64,000 bases of DNA, from the NCBI GenBank assembly GCA_964424105.1, contig CAYRHJ010000021.1:55501-119500 (forward strand), in the 5' to 3' direction. The stretch comes from CAYRHJ01 sp964424105 (GTDB lineage: Bacteria; Planctomycetota; Phycisphaerae; UBA1845). The position numbers and the translations under genes are program-made. Position 1 is the stretch's first letter; each line of letters opens with the position of its first letter. The notes under the pieces are model-generated. The model was not told the origin of the DNA. It worked only from the letters and a program-made list of their open reading frames with translations, and ran no database searches. Below are positions 1-8,945 of this stretch, piece after piece.

Positions 1-449
1 AACATCATGGCTGTCGTTGTGTGCTGCTGGGCAGTCCGGACGAGGCGACGTTGTGCGACCAGATTGTCAAGTCCACCCGCACGTCGCCCATCGACTTGGC
101 TGGCCGGACCACCTTGCGGCAGCTCGTGGGCATCCTCGATCGGGCGGCGTTGGTGGTGACGCATGATTCCGCCCCGATGCACGTCGCAGACGCGCTGGGC
201 AAACCGCTGGTCGCCCTCCTGGGCCCGACGAATCGAAATCGAACCGGCCCATACCATCAACGCGGCGCGGTGATGCAGGCTGACCTGCCTTGCGTGCCCT
301 GTCACTTGAAACATCTAGCCCAATGCCCTTATGATCACGCATGTATGCAGTCGATCGCGGTGGACGATGTGTATCAACGCGTCTCGGCCCATATTGCGGA
401 GTTTGAAAATCGACCGTCCGTCTCCTTGCCTATTCATTCCCAACCATGA
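1..449 (+). CDS. Glycosyltransferase family 9 (heptosyltransferase-like), C-terminal part
   Basis: The reading frame is open to the left edge, so the N-terminus lies outside the window. The visible ~147 residues match the C-terminal nucleotide-sugar-binding half of GT9 / ADP-heptose:LPS heptosyltransferases: a segment DLAGRTTLRQLVGILDRA, then VVTHDSAPMHVADALGKP and VALLGPTNRNRTGPY, the classic (T/S)-D-(S/T)-G-P-x-H and FG-x-(T/S)-x-P region (here HDSAPMH and LGPTNRNRTGP). CVPCHLKHLAQCPYDHACM is the Cys-rich stretch common in these enzymes. The role is probably LPS core or surface-glycan assembly. The DUF2062 gene follows after about 100 bases. Confidence 0.85.
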   Translation, partial: HHGCRCVLLGSPDEATLCDQIVKSTRTSPIDLAGRTTLRQLVGILDRAALVVTHDSAPMHVADALGKPLVALLGPTNRNRTGPYHQRGAVMQADLPCVPCHLKHLAQCPYDHACMQSIAVDDVYQRVSAHIAEFENRPSVSLPIHSQP

Positions 450-553
450 TGGCCGGCAATATGCGTTCGAAAAGCAGACGGCGCCCGGAAACGCCGATAA
501 ATTAAATCGTTCGGCGGGCGTGATGAATTATCCGACTGGGCAGGACGATTAGG

Positions 554-1147
554 GTGTCAGCAATCTGGAAGAAAATACGCCGATTCGTTCTGAAGCGCAT
601 CTTGCATGCGGATGACTCGCCCCATAGCATCGCCATGGGCATTGGTATCGGCATCTTCGTCGGACTGACGCCTACCGTCGGACTTCAGATGGTCATCGCC
701 CTGGCCCTCGCAGCCGCTTTCCGCGCCAACAAGCTCGTCTGCATTCCCATGGTCTGGATCACCAATCCGGTCACGCTTTGGCCGATTTATTTGGCCTGCC
801 TGCGAGTTGGAACCCTGTTAATCGGTTCCGCCGGCCCATCCGACGATCCAGAAAACGCGTCGCAGATTTACGCGCTGGAACAAACGACGCGGTCGTTTAG
901 CTGGTCATCGTGGCTGCAACTCGAATCCTGGCGCGAACTGTTTTTTACCGTTTCGCGATTAACCGCAGAACTATGGGTGGGGTGCCTATTTGTGGCCTCA
1001 ATCGCCAGTCTGTTGGCCTATTTCTCGTCGCGCTGGTTTGTGACCGCCTATCGCCAGCGTCGAGGCCATTTGCTGGAAACTCGCAGCCGCCGACGTGAAC
1101 AACGGCGGCTATCACGTGCAGCACGCGCCAGCAGGCCATCGGCTTGA
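554..1147 (+). CDS. DUF2062 membrane protein
   Basis: A 197-residue protein with a GTG start. Residues ~25-75 (SPHSIAMGIGIGIFVGLTPT, then VWITNPVTLWPIYLAC) are typical of DUF2062: a Gly-rich amphipathic/TM segment and a conserved TNP motif. A second hydrophobic segment lies near residues 140-160 (VGCLFVASIASLLAYFSSRW), followed by a very basic tail rich in Arg. DUF2062 proteins are inner-membrane proteins of unknown biochemical role that often sit beside glycosyltransferases, as here downstream of a GT9 gene. No function is inferred beyond membrane location and a possible link to envelope glycan synthesis. Confidence 0.8.
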   Translation: MSAIWKKIRRFVLKRILHADDSPHSIAMGIGIGIFVGLTPTVGLQMVIALALAAAFRANKLVCIPMVWITNPVTLWPIYLACLRVGTLLIGSAGPSDDPENASQIYALEQTTRSFSWSSWLQLESWRELFFTVSRLTAELWVGCLFVASIASLLAYFSSRWFVTAYRQRRGHLLETRSRRREQRRLSRAARASRPSA

Positions 1148-1206
1148 TGGGCCATGTTCCACCGCAACAGTGAAAGCAATTATTCGTGATGACTGCGGCC
1201 AATCAG

Positions 1207-2931
1207 ATGCCCATGCGCCGTTTCACGTATGTACACATTGCTGCTGTCCTTCCGTTTATTAGCTCGTCCGTTGGTTGCACATTATTCCAGCCCGCTTGGG
1301 TGGCCATCGGGACACGGGGAATGGTGGCGACGGACTCGCCATTCGCCTCGCGAGTGGGGCGTGATGTTCTGCGGGCCGGTGGCAACGCGATCGACGCTTC
1401 CACCGCCGCGTCGTTCGCCTTGGCGGTCACCAGGCCCTACAGCACCGGCCTGGGTGGCGGCGGGTTTTTGATTTACCGCCCGGTTGATTCCGGCGACTAT
1501 CAGGTGTTTGATTACCGCGAATGCGCTCCCGCTGCGTCAACGCCCGACATGTTCGTCCAACAGGCCGATCACGGCGGCCCACCGCCCAGCCGATTCGGCG
1601 GACTAGCCGTCGCGGTCCCGGGTTGGCTCGCCGGACGTGCCGAGATTCACAGGAGATTTGGCACGATTCCCCTGTCGGAGCTGATCAGGCCCGCCATCGA
1701 GTTGGCTCGCGACGGATTTCCCGTTGACGAACATTATATAAACGAATGCCGCGACGTTGCGGAAATCTATGGCCGATACCCGGAATTGCGCGATACGTGC
1801 GGCTACGTCTGGCGGGTGCATCTTCGCGATGGGAATCTCCGCAGGCCTGGCGATCGACTGCAACAGCCAGCGCTCGCCCGTCTCCTACAGGAAATCGCGG
1901 ATGGCGGCGTCGATGCGTTCTACCGTGGCCGAGTTCGTGACGACGTCATCCGTTCCGTCATTCAATCCGGTGGCATCCTGACCGCCCAAGACCTCGACGA
2001 ATACGAAGTCATCGAGCGTCAGCCGATTCGCAGCCAATATCGGGGACTGGAATTAGTGCTGATGCCCCCACCCTCGTCGGGCGGCATTTGCATCGCGGAA
2101 ACGTTGAACATTCTCGAATCAGTTCCACTGGAACGATTCGTCCGGCGGGATGAATCCTCCGTCGATCATTTCCTGATAGAAGCCATGAAATACGCATTCG
2201 CCGATCGGGCGAAATACCTGGGTGATGCGGATTACGTCTCCGTCCCTGTTAGCAAACTGATCAGCAAGACCTATGCCTCCCAGTTTACCCTGTCCGCCCA
2301 TGCTTCGAATGTTCCAGCGCCGACCAAGTCCAACGAACCGCCGATCATCTCCGACGACAGCGGAACGTCACATTCCTGCGTGGTCGATCGATGGGGCAAT
2401 ATCGTCGTCGCCACCGAAACGATCAACACGTCGTTTGGTTCGCTGTTGGCCGTTGACGAGTGGGGGTTGATTTTGAACAACGAGATGGATGATTTCACAG
2501 CCGACCCCCACGCACCGAACGCTTACGGATTGACGCAGGGTGCCGCCAACGCCATATCCGCCGGCAAACGGCCATTGTCCAGCATGTCGCCCACGATAGT
2601 AATCAAGGACGGCATGCCCTATTTGGCGATCGGCGCGTCGGGCGGTCCCCGCATCATCAGTTCAGTCCTAAACGTGTTGATCAACCTGACGGATCGCGGG
2701 ATGTCCTTGCCGCAGGCCGTCGATGCCGTGCGCGTTCATCACCAATGGCAACCCGACAGCGTGTTCTTCGATCGAGCGCCGTCGAATGAATTGGCAGCGG
2801 ATCTTGTGACCCATGGACACCACATTTCGCCGAATCGTCGAACCGGAATCGTGCAGGCCATCCTGATTGACGGTCCTCAATTGATAGGAGTTTCCGATCC
2901 TCGCAAGGGTGGAACCCCCGCTGGGTACTAG
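1207..2931 (+). CDS. ggt: Gamma-glutamyltransferase (glutathione hydrolase), lipoprotein-type leader
   Basis: About 574 residues with the full GGT fold. The N-terminal half has GGNAIDASTAASFALAVTRP and STGLGGGGFLIYR, the heavy-chain signatures. The autocatalytic/nucleophile Thr is the T of DDSGTSHSCVVD, followed by the oxyanion-site region INTSFGS and later KRPLSSMSPTIV (SSMSPT is diagnostic). The enzyme cleaves the gamma-glutamyl bond of glutathione outside the cytoplasm. In-frame starts exist at 1186 (GTG), 1189, 1207 and 1213. I prefer 1207 or 1213 because MRRFTYVHIAAVLPF leads into SSVGC, which reads as a lipobox. No strong ribosome site separates the options. Confidence 0.92.
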   Translation: MPMRRFTYVHIAAVLPFISSSVGCTLFQPAWVAIGTRGMVATDSPFASRVGRDVLRAGGNAIDASTAASFALAVTRPYSTGLGGGGFLIYRPVDSGDYQVFDYRECAPAASTPDMFVQQADHGGPPPSRFGGLAVAVPGWLAGRAEIHRRFGTIPLSELIRPAIELARDGFPVDEHYINECRDVAEIYGRYPELRDTCGYVWRVHLRDGNLRRPGDRLQQPALARLLQEIADGGVDAFYRGRVRDDVIRSVIQSGGILTAQDLDEYEVIERQPIRSQYRGLELVLMPPPSSGGICIAETLNILESVPLERFVRRDESSVDHFLIEAMKYAFADRAKYLGDADYVSVPVSKLISKTYASQFTLSAHASNVPAPTKSNEPPIISDDSGTSHSCVVDRWGNIVVATETINTSFGSLLAVDEWGLILNNEMDDFTADPHAPNAYGLTQGAANAISAGKRPLSSMSPTIVIKDGMPYLAIGASGGPRIISSVLNVLINLTDRGMSLPQAVDAVRVHHQWQPDSVFFDRAPSNELAADLVTHGHHISPNRRTGIVQAILIDGPQLIGVSDPRKGGTPAGY

Positions 2932-3092
2932 ATTCCAGTATTATCAGGGCGTAAAATGACTACGCTTCGATAGGACTTTCGCGGACAGTTCGTGGTCGTT
3001 CTAGCCCGTGACGGGGTGCCCGGCCGATAGTTCCTACGGCCAATTCGTGCTGTTCACTTCGCACAGGGCAGTCCGGGGATGTTGAGTTGAAC

Positions 3093-3899
3093 ATGGGATC
3101 CACCGTTCAGGATCAATCACCGTGTCTCCCTGCTGGAGCCCCAACGGCCACGGTCTCAATTCGCAAGGGTCCGGGATCGGGGCAATCCATCCAACTGCGC
3201 CGGGCGGTTTCCCTTTTCGGCACCAAGCGAGGTTGCAAGTTCGTCCTTCGCGACCCCACGGTGGACCGTCGTCATTGTGTGGTCGTCAACACGGGTTATC
3301 GGATCATCCTGCGCGATTTGAATACCAACGGCCGGACATGGCTCAACGGCGCCAAAATCGAACAAGAAATGTTGACCGACGGACAAACCATCAAAATCGG
3401 TCCATGGGAATTCTACATTGAAGTGACCGCTGCGGACATTCGCGGCGCCAGCGACAGCCCGGTCGTGGTCGATCTCGAACCGGACCCGACTCTGTTGGCC
3501 ATTGAGGACGTCACATCAGGCCACATCGCCAAATTGTCACGCGACGTCGCCATTCTGGGCCGCGGTCCGAACTCCGACTTCGTCGTGCAGGACCGGGAAA
3601 CCTCGCGCGTCCACGCGATCATTTTCAGCTACCTGGGGCGACCGGCCATTTTTGACCTCGCCAGCGAGAACGGCACCTGGGTCAATGGGCAACGGGCCGT
3701 GTTTGCCATGTTGCAAAACGGGGATGAGTTGACGTTCGGATCACGCACCATCCGATTCCGCAGCACCACCCAATCGGTGGCCAAGGAACCGGGAACCAAT
3801 GGGCAGGCCTCGCTGAAACCCATTCCGTTTCCCAATCCGGATGGCACGATTTCCGATCTGATCGACATATCATCAGAAACCCGTACACCTCATAAATGA
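3093..3899 (+). CDS. Twin FHA-domain protein
   Basis: A 268-residue cytoplasmic protein with two forkhead-associated domains. The first (about residues 20-115) shows FGTKRGCKFVLRDPTVDRRHC and LNTNGRTWLNG. The second (about 140-225) shows LGRGPNSDFVVQDRETSRVH and SENGTWVNG. Both keep the Gly-Arg/Ser-x-x-His/Asn-Gly pattern that binds phosphothreonine, with the first weaker (KRGC for GR). There is no catalytic domain. Such proteins read out Ser/Thr kinase signalling, and this window encodes one such kinase far away (35428-38331). A TTG at 3087 is an alternative start. It stands alone, with 155 bases without a gene upstream. Confidence 0.88.
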   Translation: MGSTVQDQSPCLPAGAPTATVSIRKGPGSGQSIQLRRAVSLFGTKRGCKFVLRDPTVDRRHCVVVNTGYRIILRDLNTNGRTWLNGAKIEQEMLTDGQTIKIGPWEFYIEVTAADIRGASDSPVVVDLEPDPTLLAIEDVTSGHIAKLSRDVAILGRGPNSDFVVQDRETSRVHAIIFSYLGRPAIFDLASENGTWVNGQRAVFAMLQNGDELTFGSRTIRFRSTTQSVAKEPGTNGQASLKPIPFPNPDGTISDLIDISSETRTPHK

Positions 3900-3989
3900 C
3901 ATTGCGGTTCGCCCACCGCCCGCACCATCGCCTTCCGCCATCCACGATCTGCCGTTCGCAGCCAAGCTAGCCGTGCGAAGTTCTGTCGA

Positions 3990-4604
3990 TTACGGAGTCG
4001 AGCGCTTGTACGTAATCTCGACGACCTTGGTGTTTTTCTCGCCGATCGGAAGATCGTGGACTTCCATCACGAATTGGTCATCGGATACAAATCTCATCAC
4101 GGTCTTAACCATCTTGTCGTGCTCACCCGACAGATATTCATCGAGCGTTCCGTAAAGCAGGATCGCCTTCCCGCCCGGATCCATATCGCCTTCGGAGCGG
4201 ATCATCGCCGTGTCCATGCTGGAAACGGACGTCGCCACGTAACTCATCTTGAAATTGTCGTAACCCATGACGGTGTGCCCCTCGATGGGTCGGCCCATCA
4301 TACGGCCCTTGGCACGCGTCTGAATCCAACGACCGTCCATCAGCCACGATGTTTCCGCGGTGCCCTTCTCCGCGGGTGTCGGCGTTTCGCCCATGAAGAA
4401 GCGGGTCTCGGTATCCCATTTTCCGATGAATCGCTCCAAAATACGATGATGCTTGCCCGGCTCGGTGAATTGTTTCACCTTTTCCATCATCGCAGCCATC
4501 TCGCCCGGATCGGGCTGCTCCGCCGGTTGGGCGGTGGCGGATAACGTGGAACATCCCCAAGTGATGACCGCAACGACGTGCAAAAAACTCGGATACCTTT
4601 TCAT
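3990..4604 (-). CDS. DUF1579 exported protein
   Basis: About 204 residues. The start at 4604 (MKRYPSFLHVVAVITWGC) is preferred over upstream starts because GGAG lies 6 bases before it and it begins a signal peptide ending near SATAQ. The mature part shows the DUF1579 pattern: an N-terminal HHRILERFIGKWDTETRFF, WLMDGRWIQTRAKGRMMGRP, HTVMGYDNFKMSYV, and a closing FVMEVHDLPIGEKNTKVVEI. These are lipocalin-like barrel proteins of unknown function (YybH/heme-binding-like folds). The gene is transcribed toward the FHA gene and convergent with it. Confidence 0.8.
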   Translation of the reverse strand: MKRYPSFLHVVAVITWGCSTLSATAQPAEQPDPGEMAAMMEKVKQFTEPGKHHRILERFIGKWDTETRFFMGETPTPAEKGTAETSWLMDGRWIQTRAKGRMMGRPIEGHTVMGYDNFKMSYVATSVSSMDTAMIRSEGDMDPGGKAILLYGTLDEYLSGEHDKMVKTVMRFVSDDQFVMEVHDLPIGEKNTKVVEITYKRSTP

Positions 4605-4701
4605 GCTTGTCTCCATTGATTCAATGCCCATTCATGCAAAATGACGATCTGCGGGCTACGCACCGCCCAGACTCGAAAATCCCCAACTCGAAAAATCTCA
4701 A

Positions 4702-5772
4702 TTAGCTCGTCGGAAAAATCTCGACAGACTGTGATTCTTGTAACGCCAGTGCTTGAAAGACTTGATATCGCAAACGCATGCATCCCGCGGTTGATGATGG
4801 GGAATCCGCCGTTGAAATCGCTTGTAGCGCTGGTCCCATCGGCGCCCAACAAACAGCCACGAAAATGACGGCCAGCGCCGCAAGCATCGATCGTTGTGAA
4901 GGCTGCCGATCCAGCCACTCCAATCGTGTGATCAACTGGCTTTGTCGAGGAATGAATGCCAGGTGCCCGGTCGGCGCGGGAGCCAGCAGTTGCCGACCGG
5001 CGCTCAACAACGTCTCGCGATAACATCGCGACTGTCTACCCAGGGCCATGACCACGGCCTCATCGCAGCAAATTTCACGCCAGGCAGCGAGTTTGGACCG
5101 GGTCAGCCAGACGCAAGGATGAAACCAATACAGCACCTGCACGACCAGGCAAAGCCACGCCGCGAGCGGATCACGCCGTTTCACGTGCGCGAATTCGTGT
5201 AACAGCATATGTTCAACTTCGTTACACGGACCGTCGAAAAGTACGGATTGCGGCAAGACCACAATCGGTCGGAAAAATCCAACGACCGCCGCACCGCCTG
5301 CGTTGGCGTGAATCTGAACGATGGGCATACGACCCAAACTGAGCCGCGTCGCCGCCACCGATTTCATCACCTCGATCCACTCCGGCGGGTCGATCGGGCC
5401 ATCCGCCAGCCACCTGCGCTTGACCCGCCTGTGACGCCATCCTAACCCGACGCCGAACATCACCACGCCGAACAACCACACGAAAAACCCCACGGCGCCC
5501 CACGTCGAAAATTCTGAAATCCCCGCCGGGCTGATCGCGCCCACCGATCCTGAAACGAGACGTGACAAGCTCAGCGGCGTGGAAATCGTCGGTGGAACCA
5601 GTAACTTGGCCATCACAACGTACCACAGCGCCGCCAACAAACGGGGCCCCGCCCAGCGCGAGAGGAGTCGTTCCAGCAGAAGGACGACAACGACCAACAT
5701 CGTCGCCTGAACGGACATGGCCGACATCCAATTCCACCAGTCGGACCAAATGTCATTCAACCAGATCATCAA
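4702..5772 (-). CDS. M56-family (BlaR1/MecR1-like) membrane metallopeptidase
   Basis: A 356-residue multi-pass membrane protein. TM segments lie near residues 20-40, 95-115 and 290-310. The zinc site HEFAHVKRRD (HExxH) with a downstream CCDEAVV glutamate fits peptidase family M56. There is no C-terminal penicillin-binding sensor domain as in true BlaR1; the protein ends about 50 residues after the last TM segment. Its start overlaps the stop of the BlaI-like repressor gene by 4 bases (5769-5772), so the two are translationally coupled. The usual model is that the protease inactivates the repressor when a signal is sensed; here the signal is unknown. Confidence 0.88.
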   Translation of the reverse strand: MMIWLNDIWSDWWNWMSAMSVQATMLVVVVLLLERLLSRWAGPRLLAALWYVVMAKLLVPPTISTPLSLSRLVSGSVGAISPAGISEFSTWGAVGFFVWLFGVVMFGVGLGWRHRRVKRRWLADGPIDPPEWIEVMKSVAATRLSLGRMPIVQIHANAGGAAVVGFFRPIVVLPQSVLFDGPCNEVEHMLLHEFAHVKRRDPLAAWLCLVVQVLYWFHPCVWLTRSKLAAWREICCDEAVVMALGRQSRCYRETLLSAGRQLLAPAPTGHLAFIPRQSQLITRLEWLDRQPSQRSMLAALAVIFVAVCWAPMGPALQAISTADSPSSTAGCMRLRYQVFQALALQESQSVEIFPTS

Positions 5773-6149
5773 TGACTTGCCTTCTCTTGTTCATCCAGGT
5801 TTTGGAGCATGCGTTCGAGACGTTCGCGATCGGCCACGGAAAGTTTCTCTCGAACGACCAAATGCTGTAGCAGCGATCCGAATGCGCCGTCGAAGGCACG
5901 CTCCAGCAGCGTATCAACCGCTTCCTGCCGGGCATCTTCGCGCGTGACATTCGGCGTGTACACGCTGGTGTTAGCACGCATGTTCACGGCCAAGGCACCC
6001 TTCTCGACCAATCGCGAGAGCACGGTCTTGACGGTGCTGTAGGCCCAGCCGGTTTCGGCTTGAACCTTTTCAAGCACAATCCTTGCCGTGGCCGGCGACT
6101 CCCGCCAGAGCGCGTTCATTACCATCCATTCCGCTTCGGTCAGTTTCAC
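5769..6149 (-). CDS. BlaI/MecI-family winged-helix repressor
   Basis: A 126-residue cytoplasmic repressor with a GTG start. The N-terminal winged helix is typical: LTEAEWMVMNALWRESPATA, then GWAYSTVKTVLSRLVEKGAL, which is the recognition helix region (YSTVKTxLxRLVxKG). Residues ~75-126 form the helical dimerisation arm. The family binds TACA-N2-TGTA type palindromes. Two such sites lie just upstream (6161-6194), so the pair with the M56 gene probably autoregulates. Many planctomycetes carry numerous BlaI/M56 pairs not linked to beta-lactamase; no beta-lactamase is nearby. Confidence 0.92.
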   Translation of the reverse strand: MKLTEAEWMVMNALWRESPATARIVLEKVQAETGWAYSTVKTVLSRLVEKGALAVNMRANTSVYTPNVTREDARQEAVDTLLERAFDGAFGSLLQHLVVREKLSVADRERLERMLQNLDEQEKASH

Positions 6150-6160
6150 GGGACATACCT

Positions 6161-6194
6161 GCTACACATGTAGCATAAACTACCACATTTGTAG
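6161..6194 (-). promoter_or_regulatory. Two BlaI-type operators
   Basis: Upstream of the repressor gene lie two palindromes. GCTACACATGTAGC at 6161-6174 is a near-perfect dyad with TACA/TGTA half-sites. CTACCACATTTGTAG at 6180-6194 is a second, looser dyad. Their centres are about 19-20 bases apart, close to two DNA turns, which would allow two repressor dimers on one face. They sit 12 to 45 bases before the GTG start, where the promoter or leader must be. The assignment rests on known BlaI/MecI site shape and position. Confidence 0.75.
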
Positions 6195-6695
6195 AAGAAG
6201 TCAAGTGGCTTGCAAGAATTATTGCTGAATTGTGCCACTTGCGAAGGAACGTCGCGCCTTCACGACGATACGCGGCTAGACGTTCCACGAAAGCCCGCTA
6301 GACTAGCACGACTGGTGGGCCGAGAGAATTCGTTTTAATCACCCGTTGAGTTGCGCGGCGAAAGTCGTTAAGGCTCGCAATGGCTGTGGCTTTTGCACAA
6401 TTACCTATCGCGTTTGAAGTTGCGGTCCGATAACGGCCCGACCGAGGCAATAATCTGTTGTCGGCGGTTCGCAACGCATGGGAAAACGGTCGCACGGTCG
6501 ACATCAACGAATGTAACATTATTGTTCATATGTGTTTACGTCTGTTCAACGGGGTTGCGACGCTCGGTCACCCCTACCTTAAGACTGTAAGTGGCATATT
6601 AGAGCCGAGTTAGGGCTTCGGGCGGCATTCGTGGCGGCGATAGTTCTTCACAGGTAATCCACGGTCTTTTCCCGTGGTCCATTTCAGGTTTATAC
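6195..6695. other. Intergenic region between blaI-like gene and lptB-like gene
   Basis: About 500 bases without a convincing gene. Short frames here lack any recognisable domain. A hairpin CCACGG (6659-6664) / CCGTGG (6672-6677) with a T-rich loop sits about 20 bases before the TTG start of the ABC gene; no T-run follows, so it is not a clear terminator. The usual partners lptA/lptC are not visible upstream. Confidence 0.5.
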
Positions 6696-7448
6696 TTGCA
6701 AGCTGACCCAATTCTAAACGTCAAGGGCATTACCAAGCGATACGATGGCCGCGCGGTCGTGCAGGACGTTTCATTTAACGTCCACGCGGGGGAAATCGTC
6801 GGATTGTTGGGTCGAAACGGCGCCGGCAAGACCACGAGCTTCCGAATCACCATCGGAATGATCGAACACGACGGCGGACAGATTCTTTTTGAACACGAGG
6901 ACATCACCGCCTTGCCCATGTACCGACGCGCCCAGCGCGGCATGGGCTACCTGGCCCAGGAACCGAGCGTGTTTCAGCGACTCACCGTTCGGGAAAACCT
7001 GCTGGCCATCCTTGAAACACTGCGAAGCCTGTCCCGTCGCGATCGGCAGAAGGCGGCTGAGCAATTGGCGGAGCAATTCGGTCTAACCAAACAATTCAAC
7101 CAGGTGGCGCGGACGCTTTCAGGTGGGGAGCGTCGCAAGCTGGAAATCGCCCGAGCGCTGGTGACCGACCCCAAGCTGATCTTGTTGGACGAGCCTTTCA
7201 GCGGCGTCGATCCGATCGCGGTGGAAGAACTTCAGCGCGAGATTCTTCGGCTTCGACAGGAGCGGGGGATCGCGGTATTGCTGACCGATCACAACGTTCG
7301 CGAGACGTTGGCGGTGACGGATCGCAGCTATATCATCGTCGAGGGCACCATCCTTGCGTCGGGGATGCCCAAGGACCTCGTCCGCAACGAGCGCGTGCGT
7401 GCTGAATACCTCGGCAGCACGTTTCGCGGCGACGAATTTGATCGATAG
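6696..7448 (+). CDS. lptB: LPS export ABC transporter ATP-binding protein
   Basis: A 250-residue ATPase with a TTG start. Walker A is GRNGAGKTT at about residues 37-45, the Q-loop region is YLAQEPSVFQRLTVREN, the signature is LSGGERRKLEIARAL, Walker B is LILLDEPFSGVDP, and the H-loop is LLTDHNVRETL. YLAQEPSVF and FSGVDPIAV are hallmarks of LptB rather than of amino-acid importers. It powers LptFG to move LPS from the inner membrane to the Lpt bridge. It is followed at 38 bases by lysA, an unusual partner; lptA, lptC and lptFG are not in this window. Confidence 0.9.
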   Translation: MQADPILNVKGITKRYDGRAVVQDVSFNVHAGEIVGLLGRNGAGKTTSFRITIGMIEHDGGQILFEHEDITALPMYRRAQRGMGYLAQEPSVFQRLTVRENLLAILETLRSLSRRDRQKAAEQLAEQFGLTKQFNQVARTLSGGERRKLEIARALVTDPKLILLDEPFSGVDPIAVEELQREILRLRQERGIAVLLTDHNVRETLAVTDRSYIIVEGTILASGMPKDLVRNERVRAEYLGSTFRGDEFDR

Positions 7449-7486
7449 TCCCGTCCCGGGCGGATCGCCCCACGTGCAGGCTGACC

Positions 7487-8773
7487 ATGGATGACTTCCG
7501 TTATCAAGACGCACGGTTGTATTGCGAGGACGTGGCCGTGGGCGCCTTGGCTGAACAATACGGCACGCCGCTGTATGTCTATTCGAAGCGGACGCTGGTT
7601 AACCACTACGTGCGGATTCGCGATGCCTTCGCCGAACTAGACCCCGTCATTTGCTATTCGATCAAGAGCTGTCACAACCTGCACATCTTGAAAGTGTTGT
7701 CGGATTGTGGATCGAGTTTCGACGTGGTCAGCGGCGGGGAGCTGCGGCGGGCGTTGGAAGTGACCGATCAAGCCCAGCGCATCGTGTTTGCGGGCGTAGG
7801 CAAGACCGACGAGGAGATTCGATTTGCCCTGGAACGAGGCGTCGGTTGGTTCAACGTGGAGAGCGAACAGGAGCTGGGCCGCATCGATCGTTTGGCCTGT
7901 GAAGTCGATCGGCAAGCCGTGATCGCGCTCCGCGTTAATCCTGACGTCGATCCCCAGACGCACCCCTACACGACCACGGGCAAGGCGGAGACGAAGTTCG
8001 GTATCGACGCCGGGCGGGCCTTGTCCGTGTTTGAGGAATATCGATCAAGTCGACATCTCAAGATGTCGGCCATCCATCTTCATCTCGGTTCACCGGTCAC
8101 GCGCACGCAGGCCTATGCCGAGGCGATCGAAACGACGCTGGGAATGATTGACGAATTGCGCAAGATTGGATGCCCCATCGACACGCTCAACATCGGCGGG
8201 GGGTTCGGTGCCCATTACGAAGGCGGCGAAGCTCCGCCGGCCACCGAATACGCAGCGGTGATCGTGCCCCGGCTTCGTGAAAAAAACCTGCGGCTGATTC
8301 TTGAGCCGGGCCGATCCATATCAGCCAACGCGGGAATCCTCGTTGGCAAGGTGTTGTATCTCAAGTACAGTGGCCGGCGACGATTCGTCATCGTTGATGC
8401 AGCCATGACGGAATTGATTCGCCCGGCGCTTTACGGCGCGTATCATTTCGTTTGGCCCGTGCACCCGCCGGCGCATCTGGTTCCACCCCATCGCGGGCGC
8501 GATTTGCAACTTGCCAATACGATGCCAGTAGACGTCGTCGGACCGGTCTGCGAAAGCGGTGATTTTCTCGCGAAGGACCGTCACTTGCCGGCGGTGAATC
8601 CCGGCGACTATCTGGCCGTGTTTTCAGCCGGCGCTTACGGTTCGGTCATGGGTAGCCGATACAATTCCCGCCCATTGGCAGCCGAGGTATTGGTTGACGG
8701 CCCAAACCATCGTCTGATCCGCCGACGTGAATCATTCGAGGATATGGTGGCGCTGGAACGTGCGTGCAATTGA
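7487..8773 (+). CDS. lysA: Diaminopimelate decarboxylase
   Basis: A 428-residue fold-type III PLP enzyme that decarboxylates meso-diaminopimelate to L-lysine. The PLP lysine is in CYSIKSCHNLHIL. Further markers are FDVVSGGEL, RVNPDVDPQTHPYTTTGKAE, LNIGGGFGAHY, LEPGRSISANAG, GPVCESGDFLAKDR (active-site Cys region) and GAYGSVMGSRYNSRP. The length is normal for LysA. It starts 38 bases after the lptB-like gene and probably shares its transcript. Other PLP decarboxylases of this fold are less likely given the CESGD motif. Confidence 0.95.
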   Translation: MDDFRYQDARLYCEDVAVGALAEQYGTPLYVYSKRTLVNHYVRIRDAFAELDPVICYSIKSCHNLHILKVLSDCGSSFDVVSGGELRRALEVTDQAQRIVFAGVGKTDEEIRFALERGVGWFNVESEQELGRIDRLACEVDRQAVIALRVNPDVDPQTHPYTTTGKAETKFGIDAGRALSVFEEYRSSRHLKMSAIHLHLGSPVTRTQAYAEAIETTLGMIDELRKIGCPIDTLNIGGGFGAHYEGGEAPPATEYAAVIVPRLREKNLRLILEPGRSISANAGILVGKVLYLKYSGRRRFVIVDAAMTELIRPALYGAYHFVWPVHPPAHLVPPHRGRDLQLANTMPVDVVGPVCESGDFLAKDRHLPAVNPGDYLAVFSAGAYGSVMGSRYNSRPLAAEVLVDGPNHRLIRRRESFEDMVALERACN

Positions 8774-8945
8774 ACACAACCCCTATGAATCAGGAAAACG
8801 GCCCCGTCTCTCGAATCAGAGTCCGTCAATGGTATCAAGCCAACCATCATCTCCGGAATCCGATTTGGCCCAATCCAATGGCACGCGGATTGCCGGATGA
8901 TAAACGCGTTAGGCGTACGGGTAGTCGGCCGATCGGAGTACGACC

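Noticed and set aside
6659..6677. Terminator before the lptB-like gene
   Set aside because: The 6-bp stem has no T-run after it and lies only about 20 bases before the start codon.
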